Shown here one piece after another: positions 30,627 to 42,330 of a stretch of DNA of 64,000 nucleotides. This stretch comes from Amorphophallus konjac. Its lineage: Eukaryota; Streptophyta; Magnoliopsida; Alismatales; Araceae. The position numbers and the translations under genes were made by a program. Position 1 is the stretch's first letter. Every line of letters starts with the position of its first letter. The notes under the pieces were generated by a model. It worked only from the letters and a program-made list of their open reading frames with translations. It was not told where the DNA came from and searched no databases. The stretch is taken from contig JAHNEJ010002013.1 of assembly GCA_022559845.1 (NCBI GenBank), positions 620,001 through 684,000 on the forward strand, in the 5' to 3' direction.

Positions 30627-32594
30627 CTAGAGGAACGGTACATCTTTCATCATGAGCTTGTGAAAGGGGTGGCATCTTCCCGACAGATTCGATATAAATC
30701 GTCGGATATAGGCCAAACGCCATTGCAGAGATCTTAGCTTGGGCAGACTCCTTGGTGGAGGGAGCTCCTGGATAGCCTTAATCTTGGATGGGTCAATTTC
30801 AATGCCCCTATGCCGGACAATAAACCCGAGGAACTTCCCGCTGGACACGCCAAAGGCGCATTTCATAGGATTCATCTTGAGTTCATATTTGCGCAGTCTC
30901 TGGAATACTATCCTCAGGTCCTGCAAATGGTCTTCTCTTCTGGTGGTTTTCACTACCAGATCATCAATGTAGCACTCTACTTTCTTGAAGAGCAAATCAT
31001 CAAAGATCTTTGTCATATCTCTTTGGTAGGTAGCGCCGGCATTCTTGAGGCCAAACGGCATCCTTTTGTAGTGGAATATCCCCTTCGGAGTGCGGAATGC
31101 AGTGTGCACTCTGTCTTCTTCAGCAATCCAGATTTGGTTGTATCCGGATGACCCATCCATGAATGACAGGGCTTCATGACCAGTAGTCGCATCGATCATC
31201 ACTTCAGTGATTGGCACTGGGAAATCATCTTTCGGGCAAGCCTTATTAAGGTCCCGGAAATCAACACATATTCTGATCTGCCTATTTTTCTTCTTTACAG
31301 GCACTATATTGGCTAGCCACGTAGTATACTGATTTTCTTCAACGAAGCCTACATCAATCAGCTTGTCGACCTCTTTATTAATTTGATTTATCAACTCAGG
31401 GCGCATTCTCCTGGGCGGTTGCTTTACAGGGTTAGCCTCTGGTTTTATTGCTACCCGGTGCTGTGCCACATCAGAACTCAGTCCCGGCATTTCATCATAT
31501 GTCCATGCAAAGCAATCTTGAAATTCTTTCAAGAACTGTATATACTGTTCCCTGGCAGCTGGCTCCAGCAGTGCACTGAGGAATGTTAGCCTTGGCTCAT
31601 CTGCTGTCCCCAGATTTATTTCTACAAGCTCATCAACGGTGGCCTGACCCCCATCTTCAACTTCGGGCGGGGCTTCTTGCAAGTCAATAAAGCCTCCCTG
31701 GATATAATCCTCTTCGATCTCATGATTTTTGGTTCCGTCATACTGGTCATTGGCGGATGTTGGCTCATCATATAAGGCTGATACTGTTGGATTCTGTTCG
31801 GTCTGCTCCGAGGGTGTGACCGGTTCAGCAGGAAACCCAAAGGTGGACTCCTCCGCCCCTAGAGGTTCTTCTGGTGCAGGCCCCCCTGAGAGATCATCAT
31901 TCTGTAGGGCCCAGACTTCTTCTAGAATGCGCTCAAACTCCAGGCATTCTCTTAGCTCGTTGGCTATTTGGTCTTCATCCGGGGCTCCCGTATCAAACTT
32001 TGCTTCAGCATGGAATAGATCCTCTTTGCAAGGTAGGTCTTCCCAGCACCAACCTTTCTTTGTTTCATCAGATGTCCCCGTCTCTGGCTGACTGTCTGGG
32101 GCTTCATTGTTCATTACGGATTGATAAATGATCTCTTCATCTTCCGAGGGGTACTTGTCATATCCCACCTCGGGAGGGTATTCATGCTGGTAGGAGGCAG
32201 AGATGACGTCCACCTCGGCTTCATAGTATTCTTGAAGGGTATAACCCAATCTCGGGTGCTGAGTGATCTTCCTCAGTTCTTTATTATCCCGGGGCGGATC
32301 CCATAGCTCCTGGAATCCCTTCTTTTGGCCAACAGGTTGTAGTGATGGCATCTGCATTTTAGAGAACATCTGCGAAACCCGCTGGGTAGTATAGTCCAAG
32401 CCTGTGATAGGCACCATCCGGTTTGCAGATTCTTCAGGGACCATGCAGTCTTGATCATCGTCTTCGACTGGCTCCCCGGTGTAGAATATGATAGGAGGTT
32501 CGCAGAAGCGAGGGACCTCCATAGTCTTTAATGGTAGCACTGCCTGGTATTCTATGCTGGCAATGGGCTTGACTAAACCCTGCGAAACTCCCAC
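30627..32594 (-). pseudogene. Element C linker and reverse transcriptase
   Basis: Residues 1-340 are an acidic, poorly conserved linker. RT starts around PEANPVKQPPRRMRPELI. Motifs are IRICVDFRDLNKACPKDDFPVP, ALSFMDGSSGYNQI, MPFGLKNAGATYQR and catalytic CYIDDLVVKT (about residue 560), then KFLGFIVRHRGIEIDP. The FMDG-SGYNQI and NAGATYQR forms are typical of Tat-lineage RTs. The ORF is in frame with protease upstream (TAG at 32595) and RNase H downstream (TAG at 30627). Confidence 0.92.
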
Positions 32595-33476
32595 CTATAT
32601 GTACTTTTCTTTCATTTCTTCGTCAGTATCATCTGGGTGGATGCTAGGAGGGGTGATCCGAGCAAAGTCACCAACATAAGAAATGTGAGATACTTCATGT
32701 TTCTTAATATAGCCCCTTGGTGGCGGTGGAGACCAATTTCTTGCCTTCGTCACCGGCTTCTTCTGGCTGACCACAACCTCTTTCTCTTCACCCTTTTGCG
32801 ACACCTCCGTGTAGTAGGATGCATCGAGCATGTGACACTCGAATACTTCGAAGGGATGTAGATCCGCAAACACCCTTTCTTCCTTTCCTTTGTGGCAGTA
32901 TTTAATACACTGATGCAGCGTGGAGGGCACTATCTGATATTCATGTAGCCACGGTCTCCCCAGTAGGGCCTTATATGTGGTGTTGCAGTCGATTACATAG
33001 AATCGCACCACGGTAGTGAGGTCCCCCAATGTGAGGTTGAAATCAGCCACCCCAAGGGGCATCTCACATTTCTGGTTGAATCCCGCAATTTTCATGTCTC
33101 TGACCTTGGTAAGCTGTAGATCAAAGTAATATTTTTGGTAGATCCGGTATGGGAGAATGTTCACAGCAGCCCCAGGATCTATCAGTATCCTGCTCAGTGG
33201 CTGACAGTTTAGGGAGCCCCTCATATACAGCGGCCTGTTATGGCCAGAATTTGGAATCAGCATATCATCCTCTGTGAATGTGACTGACGGCCCAGAATTC
33301 ACTTCTGTCAAGAGTGCTTCATACTGTGCCGATGACTGCAGGGCATCCACAATTGCTTGGCGAGCCTCTTCACTCAGGGATAGAATCTCCCAGATGGAGA
33401 ATCTGGTAGGGAGCTTCTTTAGCATTTTCATGATCCAACTGCCCACCCGGACATTAGACAGTCTCATTTCCTCCAC
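32595..33476 (-). pseudogene. Element C aspartic protease
   Basis: The active-site region is ILIDPGAAVNILPYRIYQK (about residue 90-110), with DPGA in place of the usual DSGA. Further retroviral protease features are ADFNLTLGDL and ALLGRPWLHEY. The ORF ends with a TAG in frame with RT (KYI-stop-VGVSQ). About 200 bp upstream (33477-33686) has several stops. Confidence 0.8.
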
Positions 33477-33686
33477 CCATCGGGGCTTTGGAGGTTCATG
33501 TGGTGCCCGTGGCCTCTACTGCCCAGTGCTGGTTTCATCCCCTGGACTGATCTCTTGGGGGGCTTCTTCTATAGCAACGGCCCCTGGTGCCGTTGGAGAG
33601 TTATCCTCCTCTTTCTCATTCTGCTTGTAGGCTACAGATGCCGACTGCTGAGGTCTCTTGCCTTTATCTGGCCCAGCCTGTATCGA

Positions 33687-34448
33687 CTACCCATTTTCCA
33701 GACTGGATAGAAATTCCAGAAATGTTGGAATTTGACCTCCCTTCTTCTCTTCTTGGTATAAGCTAGCAGGGGGAGGAATCTGGACACCCCGCACCTCTGG
33801 TTCAGGAATCTGGTAGGGTTGTTCCCCTCTGAACATAATGTTATGATTGGCTGGTGGTGGGCGCCCCCACCTTCTTCCGGAGAGTGTTGCATGTGCTGAG
33901 GTTGAGGCCTCGGCATGGTTGGCTTCTAGCGGGGCATTTGATGTTTCATCCTCATCGTTCTCCCCGGGCGAGGTAAAGAGTGCCGACAGGGTGTTGCATT
34001 GTACTGTCACGACTCCCTTTTCCTTTTTGCATTTAGACCATCTCTTCTTTTTCTGAGAATTTGGCTTCTTTGGTTCTTGCCCCCAGAAAGGCTCAGCCTC
34101 ATCTTTTCCCTGTTCTGCCCCCGGTTGCTCTTTAATTTTCAATTCTTCGAGCTGTTCCCAGAGTATACAGTCTTTCACCAGTAGGTGCCCGGGCTTTTTC
34201 TGTTCATATTCATCGAGCCCATCAATATACTGCTGTAAACGCCTGGCCGCAGGACTTACTTCCTTATGTGCAGGTAGGGGGACTTGTCTTCTCCGGTTAT
34301 GAGTGGGGATCCGGATGACTGGCCCTGTTTCAGCTGTGTGCCATACTGGCTTTACTGGAGGTGGTTCGGGCCTTGGTGTGACACCGCGGATAACTGCTCC
34401 ACTGGTATTGGCTGCGGGAGTTTTCTTTCTATTCTTTATTGGCTTCAT
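33687..34448 (-). pseudogene. Element C gag-protease linker
   Basis: This Lys/Pro-rich ORF (PNSQKKKRWSKCKKEKG, a nuclear-localisation-like run) lies between gag and protease in the protease frame, shifted relative to the gag ORF at 34540. No catalytic motif is seen. It probably represents the spacer common in Tat polyproteins. Confidence 0.6.
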
Positions 34449-34539
34449 GTGCCACCCTTCTTGATCCTTCAGTGGGGTGAGGAAGCAAGCTTCATTAAGT
34501 ATGCCTGGTGCATTCTTCGACGGCTTCCTTAGGCAGCTG

Positions 34540-35190
34540 CTAGTAGACTGAAATCATATTGGCGGCCATTTTTAAGGCCGGAGGCTCATGTGGACGAGGT
34601 GGCTCTACCTGGTAATCTCCCAGCTGTAGCTCACCCTTTTTGACCATGCCTTCCATAATATCTTTGAAGACGTAGCAATCTTCAATTGCGTGCCCCAGCG
34701 CACGATGATATGGACAGAACAGTGGATCACCTTTCTTTGCCGCGTCCTCGGGTCTCTTTGGCTCAGGCAATGTTACCTTGTTGAACTTATATGCCCAGTT
34801 GAATAGTGCGGCTGTCTTATCTTTCGGGAAAGAGTATGGCTTTCTCATTTTGTTTCTCAGAGAGACCTTATCTTTTCTTTCCGCTGTGTCTGCTGGCGGG
34901 GGAGCTTCATCTACCCCCTTCTTCCCTTTCTGTTGCTCGAAGGTTCTGAAATCGACGGTGTTAGCCTCAGAGTGCGATGGTCGTCGATCATTAGATTTAC
35001 CTTTCGGCATAGTTGGAGCATTGGCCGTCGGGCGCTTGGACAGGAACGTCTCGACTTCCGCCACTATATTGTTCAGCCGGTCAAATGTTCGGACATCTGC
35101 ACCAATCATCTTTTCCAGTACCTCTCTTCTGAGGCTCTGCTTACATATTTGCACTGCATCTTCTTGATGAGGAGGTCTTCTGCATCTCAT
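34540..35190 (-). pseudogene. Element C Gag, C-terminal part with degenerate zinc-binding segment
   Basis: In frame with the next ORF upstream, after a TAA at 35242. ICKQSLRREVLEKMIG and the basic, hydrophilic middle lead to CPYHRALGHAIEDCYVFKDIMEGMVKKGEL, the zinc-finger-like segment typical of Tat Gags (C, H, H, C spacing). Confidence 0.85.
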
Positions 35191-35241
35191 AGCTAAGTTC
35201 CTCCACCTTTTGATGTAGTCCAGTGCTGTTTCATCTTGCTT

Positions 35242-36408
35242 TTACCTGGTTGCATATAGTTCTGCTATTGTAATTTCTCTTTCTGTGACGTGAAATCTAT
35301 CGCGGAACTTTCTTTGCATATCAGACCAATCGGCCACTGACCCAGTCGGCAGGCTTGAATACCATTCAAAGGCTATCCCGGTGAGGGATGAGCCGAAGAA
35401 CTTAAGCAGATAAGCTTCATCAACTGCCAAGTCACCCATAATGGTGGTATAGTAAGCTATGTGCTCCCTGGGAGAGCCCTGGCCATTAAAATTTTCAAAT
35501 TTCGATGGCTTACAGACGCCTGGCGGTAGTTTCTTAGCAGCATACTGGGGAGGATACGGTACCTTGTACACATCGTAGGTACCAGCATCATTACCAGTCT
35601 TTTCAGACAGCTTCATCTCCACAATCTTTTCAATCATCAGCTTGTGGGCTATGGCTGGATCTATGTTTTCTGGGAAGAAGTGGGCTTGTTGCTGACTGTA
35701 AGGAGTTGTCATCACAGTTACGCGCAAGGTGGGCTGTGTCTGAGACACAGAGGGCTGAGCTGCTGTTTGCTGTAGAACAGGTTGGCTCGGTGCTTTGCCC
35801 TTATCGACCGGGAGAGGATTACCTGGGATAGCCATTTCTGTCGAGCTGGAGGTCTGCCCCACAGGCTCGACTTGCTTTTTGACCGGTGTAGCTTCATGCC
35901 TCTCATTTAGCTGTCTTCTGAGAGCATTGATCTCTTGTTGATATCTTCTAAACATCATCTGGATCATGGGATCCATGGTTGACGGGATCTGTATCTCTTC
36001 TGAAGTCCCTTCAACGTCATCGACGAAGGGATTATCTTCATCTTCTGCTGTCACCACATTAACTGTCATAGTGGTGATCTTGCGGACTTCATCATCAGTC
36101 TTTATTTTTTCTTTGGCCGCCTGACTTCTCCTCGTGACGGGGCCTGGTCTGGTTGCCAGTCTGAGCAGTTCATCTGGTTGAGTCGGTAACATATCCCGCC
36201 CTTTGACAAGTCCGGCCATATTGCAGGCAAAGATATGCATCTTCTCCCTCTGCCTGTGGACTTTCCTTTTCACCTGGTCGGGGTATTTGAGCCGGTCAAA
36301 GACTGATATTCTTTCTTCAGCTTGTTGCCCGTGCATGTCTTCTCTCCCATACCCGGCTCTGTGGCCTTCTTCATAATCATTGGAATCGGAGGAGGAGACT
36401 CCGATCAT
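35242..36408 (-). pseudogene. Element C Gag, retrotrans_gag domain
   Basis: The second half carries the retrotrans_gag fold: KPSKFENFNGQGSPREHIAYY, LLKFFGSSLTGIAFEWYSSL, DMQRKFRDRFHV. The N-terminal half is hydrophilic with a predicted coil (YQQEINALRRQLNER). It ends at TAA in frame with 34540-35190 and begins six codons after another in-frame TAA that separates it from 36424-37650. Confidence 0.88.
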
Positions 36409-36423
36409 TGCTTCTTGAAAGGC

Positions 36424-37650
36424 TTATTCTTCTTCATCTATGGTGCCTAAAGCACGGGATAATCTTCGCTGCCCGAGGGAAGAATTCCCCAGGTAGTGAA
36501 AGTAGTCTTGAACCACTTGTTTCATCTCCTCTTGGCTGTGTCTTTGTAGCTCTGGTCGGGGCATCAATCTTTCCTGACCTTTCCGCTGACAAGCCAGTCT
36601 TGCCACCTGAGCAGTCAGATGTTCGGCTTTGGAATATTTGAATATGTCGGCCTGTCTAGCACAGGCTCTCGGTCTTCTTGAAATGGCAGCAGTGACTGGT
36701 TCACTCATCATCATTTTCTCTTCCTCCCTGAACCTTCTGCTCCCATCCTGGCGGCGGTTGGTAGCAACAGCATAGTTCTTCCTTTCCCATCTTTTGCCCC
36801 CGGCCATGGGGTGGGTGACCATGAGGTCTTCTTTTTTCTCACATCTTCTGCCCCTCATCCTGGGGCGAGTAGTAGTCATATTCCTTCCTTCATTCTCTTT
36901 CTCATCTCTCCTACCCCGAGCCCTGGGGTGAACAGCAACAACCTCTCTTTCATCTTTTCTTTCTCCTCTTCTGCTCCCTGCTCTGAAGCGGGCAATAGCA
37001 GCATCAGCAATTTTTTCTTCATCTTGAGCTGGGGCCCAGCTCTGGATTTTCTTCGGCCGCCAGATCTGCCTGAATTTGAGCAGCTTTGGTGCCAGTGGCC
37101 TTCTATCTCCATGTTCTATGTCGGCCCTCCTAGCAGTCAGTACTCGGAACCTATTGGTGGTAGGTACCATTGGGACGATCACATCTGGCTTGACCTCCCT
37201 TGGGCAACCATTGAGGTTCGCCCGGATATCTCCAATCAGCATCGCCTTCCCTGAGTTGGACATTCGACGACCCGCAGCAATAGATCGGACTCTCCGGTCG
37301 GATATTCTTCCTTTTCCAGTAGCAGTAGAGGGTACGCTCCTCCTTGCTTCGTGATGGACAAAGCAGGACACGACCCCAGGAGAATTCTTCATCACCGAGC
37401 TCTTCTTGGGACCGGTAGCTTGCGGCGACGTCTCGACAACAGCTTTTGGCTCCTGGTTGTCGATCTTGAGCAGATCAGTGAAAATGAGGCCCAGGCAGTT
37501 GGGCATTCCGACAGCAGGCGGCATCGATCCGAATGAAAGAGGTATCGCCATGTAGCCTTCTTGAATATGTGCCTCGACCACTTGCTGGTCAAAGCACATA
37601 GACATGATTCCATCCGTCATTCTAGCTTCCTGAAAATGGAGAAAGCACAC
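36424..37650 (-). pseudogene. Element C N-terminal Gag extension (unrecognised domain)
   Basis: This 408-residue ORF is in frame with Gag, with only a TAA at 36424 between (DEEE-stop-AFQEAM). It is rich in Arg/Glu with repeats of the form MRGRRCEKKE. The first 70 residues (FDQQVVEAHIQEGYMAIPLSF..CLGLIFTDLLKID) look folded; I do not recognise the family. TTTTCAG just before EARMTDGIM resembles a 3' splice site, so the leader may be spliced. It is probably part of Tat Gag rather than a separate gene. Confidence 0.6.
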
Positions 37651-37716
37651 AAAATCAGAAATTTGAGGGGGGGCCCACCGGGCCTCCTATTTTGGCGTAG
37701 AGATGAAGGGAGACTG

Positions 37717-37735
37717 AGTCCCACCGGGCGTGCCA
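37717..37735 (-). other. Candidate primer binding site of element C
   Basis: The minus strand reads TGGCACGCCCGGTGGGACT, a sequence starting TGG and, from memory, common just inside Tat-lineage LTRs. A second TGGCACGCC lies at about 37833. The tRNA is not identified. Confidence 0.4.
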
Positions 37736-37842
37736 GACTTGTGGGGATGGTTTTATCCATCATCTGTTTATTTATTTATTTTCATTATTATTTATTTTTG
37801 TTGTGTTTATTGGTTTATTGGTTGGTTTGTTAGGCGTGCCAG
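37727..37842. mobile_element. Possible 96-bp AT-rich insertion flanked by a 10-bp direct repeat
   Basis: GGCGTGCCAG occurs at 37727-37736 and 37833-37842. Removing one copy and the T-rich segment between restores an uninterrupted primer-site region. The inserted piece has no clear inverted ends, so the mechanism is open. Confidence 0.35.
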
Positions 37843-38848
37843 TCACCGGAGTGACGATTTATTATGCGCTCGATCTGACTCAATTAGTCGATTGTGAAGT
37901 CCGAGTCGGGACCGGAAGTCCGTCATACCATAAAAGTTATGACGTTAATTACGCCCTTCCTAAGAAGGATAACCCTTGATTAAACGCCAAAATAGGGGGG
38001 GCCCCCTCGGGGCGGTTAAGAAAAAATGATAGTGCATAATATTGAAGCTCTTGTTATTCTAAGAATGTAATTGGGTAAACGACAGACTTATTAAATCAAC
38101 ATGACCTCCTCTTGTGTGGGTCATGCCGGGTAGAAATAGGACACCGTCCACGCAATGGCGGGACGGGGCCTGGGCAATCATCGGAGACATGTCCCCGCTC
38201 ACGTTTCTCATCCGGCCGAGAGCCTTGAAGTATTTGTATCCCCCGATAGATCGAGCCGGACGGGAGGTGTATGATGTGCATTTCCCGGGGCTTATCAGGG
38301 TTAAAACATCGATCGACATTTCGGCAGCATCTCCCCATAATCTGGGTTGTGCCCAGGAGAGAATAGGCTATCACCCACGGAATGCCGGGATGAAAGCCGA
38401 GAGAAAGAGAGGCCGAACCTCCCGAATTGCATATGTATGCCCTGGGGGCAATGTTCGATTCTTCCCTTATAGAAGCCGGTGGCACTCATGCAGTGGCAGA
38501 GCCCACTTGAGCTGAAGGGATTGCTCATAAATCCGACGCGGAACAGTGGAACATAAGGGAGCCTGACTCCCTTTAAATTTATCCCCAGGACAGGTCTGAT
38601 GACTCACGGGTATCCCTGTGTGAGTTTGATCCAGGTGTCGGGGATTCAGTTGGATGGCAGGGCAGCTTCTCGGCACAGCTTAAATGGGCGTATAGATTCC
38701 CGGCGCGAAAACCACCGCGCCGGGAAGGGTTCTTCACAAGGTCCTATTCGGGGCGCCGGGAAGCTGGCATTAGTGGAGTTCTAGGCGTGAAGGTAGAGTG
38801 GCTAGGGGGATAGGGTTCTCAGCGCAGGCAAGGAGGCCAGGGGTCAGG

Positions 38849-39018
38849 GTTCTCGGTGTAGCTCAAGTTGATATGGAGTTCCCGGCGCGCCCAAGAGATG
38901 GGTTCTCGGCGCGCCCAGGAGATGGGGTTCTCGGTGCAGCTCAAGTTGATATGGAGTTCCCGACGCGCCCAAGAGATGGGTTCTCGGCGCGCCCAGGAGA
39001 TGGGGTTCTCGGCGCAAG
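38849..39018. repeat. 78-bp tandem duplication with GGCGCGCC palindromes
   Basis: The unit starting GTTCTCGGTGTAGCTCAAG and ending GCCCAGGAGATGGG repeats at 38849, 38927 and partly at 39005. Each unit holds two GGCGCGCCC (one changed to GACGCGCCC). Confidence 0.9.
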
Positions 39019-40825
39019 AAGGCTTGCGCCGAGAACTATTCACCTATTCTACTGTTCGTGGCACCGGGATGGGTAAGAGACGGCGCCGAGATGGTTTTGA
39101 ATGGTTTCCGGAACCCTATTTTTGGGTTTCTTGATGATTCAGGCCAAGGTAGATGGGTTCTGTGGGGTCAAAGTGGATCAGTTCATCAGATTGGAACCGG
39201 ATTAGGTTTAGGCTCCAAAGGAAGGCCAGGGTCGAAGAGGATTTGGGGAAATCAGGGTCTAGAGAATCCCTGTCACCAGTGTAGTGCAAAGTCTCGGGGA
39301 CAGCTTAATATCGTCTTTCATCATCTTGGGAGAATTTTGGCAGCACCTCCTCTGGACTTAGAATTTGCCAGGGAATGATAGACAATCACCCACGGAGTGC
39401 CGGGGTGAAAGCCAAAGAGTAGGGGGGGTACTGGACCCCTGACCCATGTACGCGCTTGCAGCACCATCTTAATATCCCTTTTGAGACCATTGAAGCCTGT
39501 GCAGTGGCAGGGCTCGTCAGGTTATAAAAATAGATCAAACCCCAGGGGGGGCATGTAAGGGGGATGGTTATTCCCATTGATTTTTTATCCTTGAGGTGCA
39601 TATGATGACCCGGGATGTCCCTCGACAGAATACAGGGTTACATTGAATGGATTATAGGGGTATCTATATGGTTTCTTGACTGGTGGCAGGAGGTTTTCGT
39701 CTGGGGTTCAAGGGATGGAGCATTCATAGCCTAAAGGGGCTTACGGCACAAGGGGGTAGTTCCCGGCGCAAGAACCACTGCACCGAGAAGTGTTCTTCAC
39801 AAGGCACTATTCTGGGCGCCGGGAAGCTGGGACAGGGGGTTCCCGGTGCGCAAACAGCCGCGCCGGGAAGGTTTCTTCAGGGGTTACTGTTCTTGGCGTC
39901 GGGAAGTTCCGGGTCTCTGTTCCTGGTTCTTCTGGTTTCGAAAGAGGTTTCAGACATGATTTTCTAGCACAGATGGGGAGGATTAGAGGGCTTATCAGTA
40001 TAGAGGCCGGATCTTTAAGGGAGGGTAGCATCAGTCGAAGGATAGGATCATCCATCATTAAACCCTCGGGAGATATATGGGGTTTTTGTCACCTGCTGTT
40101 CAGACGATCAAGAGATTGATGTCTCTGACCTTGAACAAGCTGGGAGCTCAGCAGAAATCCATGACATGCGAGAAAGCCCATCATCAAAGGGAGGGAAGGA
40201 GGGGACAGAGCCCAATGACCCATTGAACGAGGGTTGGGGCTCCATCTTTATCTCTCATGAGAGAACAGACCCGGAGGTGTGAAGCATAAATCAGAAATCC
40301 GGAGCAGCTAAGTAGATAAGTGTTTTGAAGAATAGTAGATACAGAGGGGGAGACAGATGGTAAACATTTCAATCACCCAACACCCAGATGGGCCATCGTA
40401 GCATTTCATTCCAGTGCATCATCCCAAACTAACACCAATCACAAGGGGAAAGTGAGGGAAAGGGAGATAAAACAGAGGCCGGGATATTCCGGTTACATAC
40501 GATGAATCGAGATAAAACTCGTGAGATTACATGAAGAGGAAAAGAAAACATGGGGGAGGGCGGAGCATTGACTCCTCTCCCTCCCCAGCTGCCTGCCCAC
40601 CTGGAACTTCCTCTTCTTCTCTTTCTTCGAGTTGATCTCTTCTTTCTTTTCTCAGCGGAGGAGGCTCTCTCTCTCTCTATTGATCTCTTTTTTTCTTCTT
40701 TCTTTCTGGATGAGGTTGCCGACCTTCTTTCTTTCTTTTTCTCTTCCTCTCTTTGTAAGTATCTATCTGTCTATCTATCTCCCTATCTCTCTTCTGTATA
40801 TCCTCTTCTGTAGAGAGAAAGGGGG

Positions 40826-40832
40826 TTTTATA
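40826..40832 (-). promoter_or_regulatory. TATA box in presumed element C LTR
   Basis: Minus-strand TATAAAA precedes CCCCCTTTCTCTCT, resembling the arrangement in B. Start of transcription would be near 40795. Confidence 0.5.
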
Positions 40833-41393
40833 GCCCTTGCTCAATATCCTTTCGGCGGGCATATTTCGGCGCGCCCTGGTCTCGGGAGACTTCCCGGCGC
40901 GCAAGAGTCCAACCTCCTGGCGTCGGTTCTGGGCCTTGGTGAGGAGATCCCGGCGCCACACTTATGGGCCCATTTAGGGCTTTTAAATGTTTTCATTCCT
41001 CTTATCAGCGGGCTTAAGCTGTCAAAGTTGTCCAACCTGAAAAGTCTTTTCATTTGTTAACCCTTCTGAGTATGTCAGAATAGGCGAAGGCCTCTTCGTT
41101 GGCGAGTTGGTATAGTTTCATCAGAACATTTTTGGAGGTTTTCATCAGTCAATAGACTACAGTTTTCATCAGTACTGTCATCTGGGCGATGATAACACCG
41201 GACATCAGCTTGGCCGGGGAGGGCTTCAGCTGGGTAGATAGCTTTAGTGACGGCTCTTCTTTAGTTCTGACTTTGCAAAGATTATAAGGGTCTTCATTGC
41301 TGGTTCTGTTTTGATCTTCTCTTCGGTCTCATCTTTTATCTTCTCTTCGGTCCCATCTTTGTTCTTGATTATATTTCAGGTGTCAACAGGGTC

Positions 41394-42294
41394 TCAGGAT
41401 GCCGTGTCTCCTAGCCACAAGCTAGGTGGTGTTGGGGCGGTGCGGCGTCGGCTTCGTGTGACTGGTCCGGTGTCTCCACCAACCTTCCCTGGGCGGCTGG
41501 AACTCGACTCCGTCGAGTAGGGTGGGACACCGCTCTGGTAGTGCTCCAGCAGGTCTGGATCGAGACGCTGGAGATCTTCCCAGTTGATCCAAGAATCATC
41601 AGAAGGTGGGCGATCCCGCCAATGGGTAGCGCTGGTAAACTCGACTCCATGTAGTTGTCACCTGCTCATCCAGCATCCTCTCAATTTGCTCACGCGGTGC
41701 TCTTAAGGCTGGTGGACGCATAGGGGTGGGCTCACTCTCAATGGGAGGAGAAGCCTCGAAAGGGTCACTAGGAATCGCTGTGGGTTCCTTGTAGGCCACT
41801 AGATCTGCCACATTAAATGTAGAGCTAATCCCATATTCGGGAGGTATGTTCACAACATATGCATTGGAGCCAATCTTCCGTAATATTTGGAAGGGACCAT
41901 CACTACGGGCTTGCAACTTTTTAACGGCACCCGAGGGGAGTCGTTCGGGTCGAACCCGTACCATAACCAAGTCACCTTCTTGAAACTCGTGGTGACACCT
42001 ATGCGAATCAGCTAAACATTTGTAGGTCTCATTACTGAGGCTTATTTGCTTGCTAATTGACTCATGCAGACTTTTGACATGCTGTGCGAACTCTTCGACT
42101 GATTTGGAACTTCTGGATTCGAGGGGTAGGGGAATGAGATCCACAGGTTTCCTAGGTTTGTATCCATGCACAACCTCAAATGGACTCATACCTATAGACC
42201 TATTGACAGAGCTATTATATGAAAATTCTACTTTGGGCAAGAGAAGATCCCAATTGACAGAATGATCCCCTATAAGACACCTTAAAAGGTTCAC
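41394..42294 (-). pseudogene. Element D integrase C-terminal domain and chromodomain
   Basis: NLLRCLIGDHSVNWDLLLPKVEFSYN, NRSIGMSPFEVVHGYKPRKP and FQEGDLVMVRVRPERLP..GPFQILRKIGSNAYVV form the end of integrase. After a frameshift near 41640 the frame continues as a chromodomain-like segment (HWRDRPPSDDSWINWEDL, LDPDLLEHYQS) and ends at TGA 41394-41396, five bases from element C. An in-frame TAA at 42331 separates this part from the core (YHP-stop-TDGQTE). Confidence 0.85.
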
Positions 42295-42330
42295 TAAACT
42301 CCTATTGGCGACCTCTGTTTGCCCATCAGT

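Larger units (their letters stand above)
1..41388 (-). mobile_element. Element C: giant Tat-lineage Ty3/gypsy retrotransposon (3' end outside window, interrupted by A and B)
   Basis: The minus strand carries, in order, a gag region (37650 down to about 33700), protease (33476-32595), RT (32594-30627), RNase H (30569), an extra archaeal-type RNase H and integrase (to 28282). The second RNase H places it in the Tat clade (Ogre/Retand/Grande relatives). The right end is read as 41388, where the minus strand starts TGTTGACACC immediately next to element D coding sequence. Downstream of pol come tandem repeats and then, beyond the A insertion, the antisense PMD gene. The 3' LTR would lie left of position 1, so total size and target duplication cannot be checked. 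Most reading frames are still aligned but broken by stops. Confidence 0.72.
37843..41388 (-). repeat. Presumed 5' LTR of element C (about 3.5 kb)
   Basis: The minus strand starts TGTTGACACC at 41388, immediately beside element D pol, and reaches the candidate primer site near 37735. A TATA box lies at 40826-40832. The LTR holds many GGCGCGCC or CGGCGC motifs (38700-39060, 39770-39900, 40860-40960) and CT-rich tracts (40600-40800). No coding family is recognised in its many small ORFs. The matching 3' LTR is outside the window, so LTR status is inferred. Confidence 0.55.

Noticed and set aside
40600..40810. CT/TC-rich microsatellite as an independent feature
   Set aside because: It behaves as the pyrimidine-rich leader after the C TATA box and is not a clean simple repeat.
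41389..41393. TGTTGACACC at 41388 as the start of element D's own LTR
   Set aside because: Only five bases separate it from D's stop codon, with no polypurine tract; the fit as the 5' end of C, with TATA and primer-site candidates farther on, is better. Not fully excluded.
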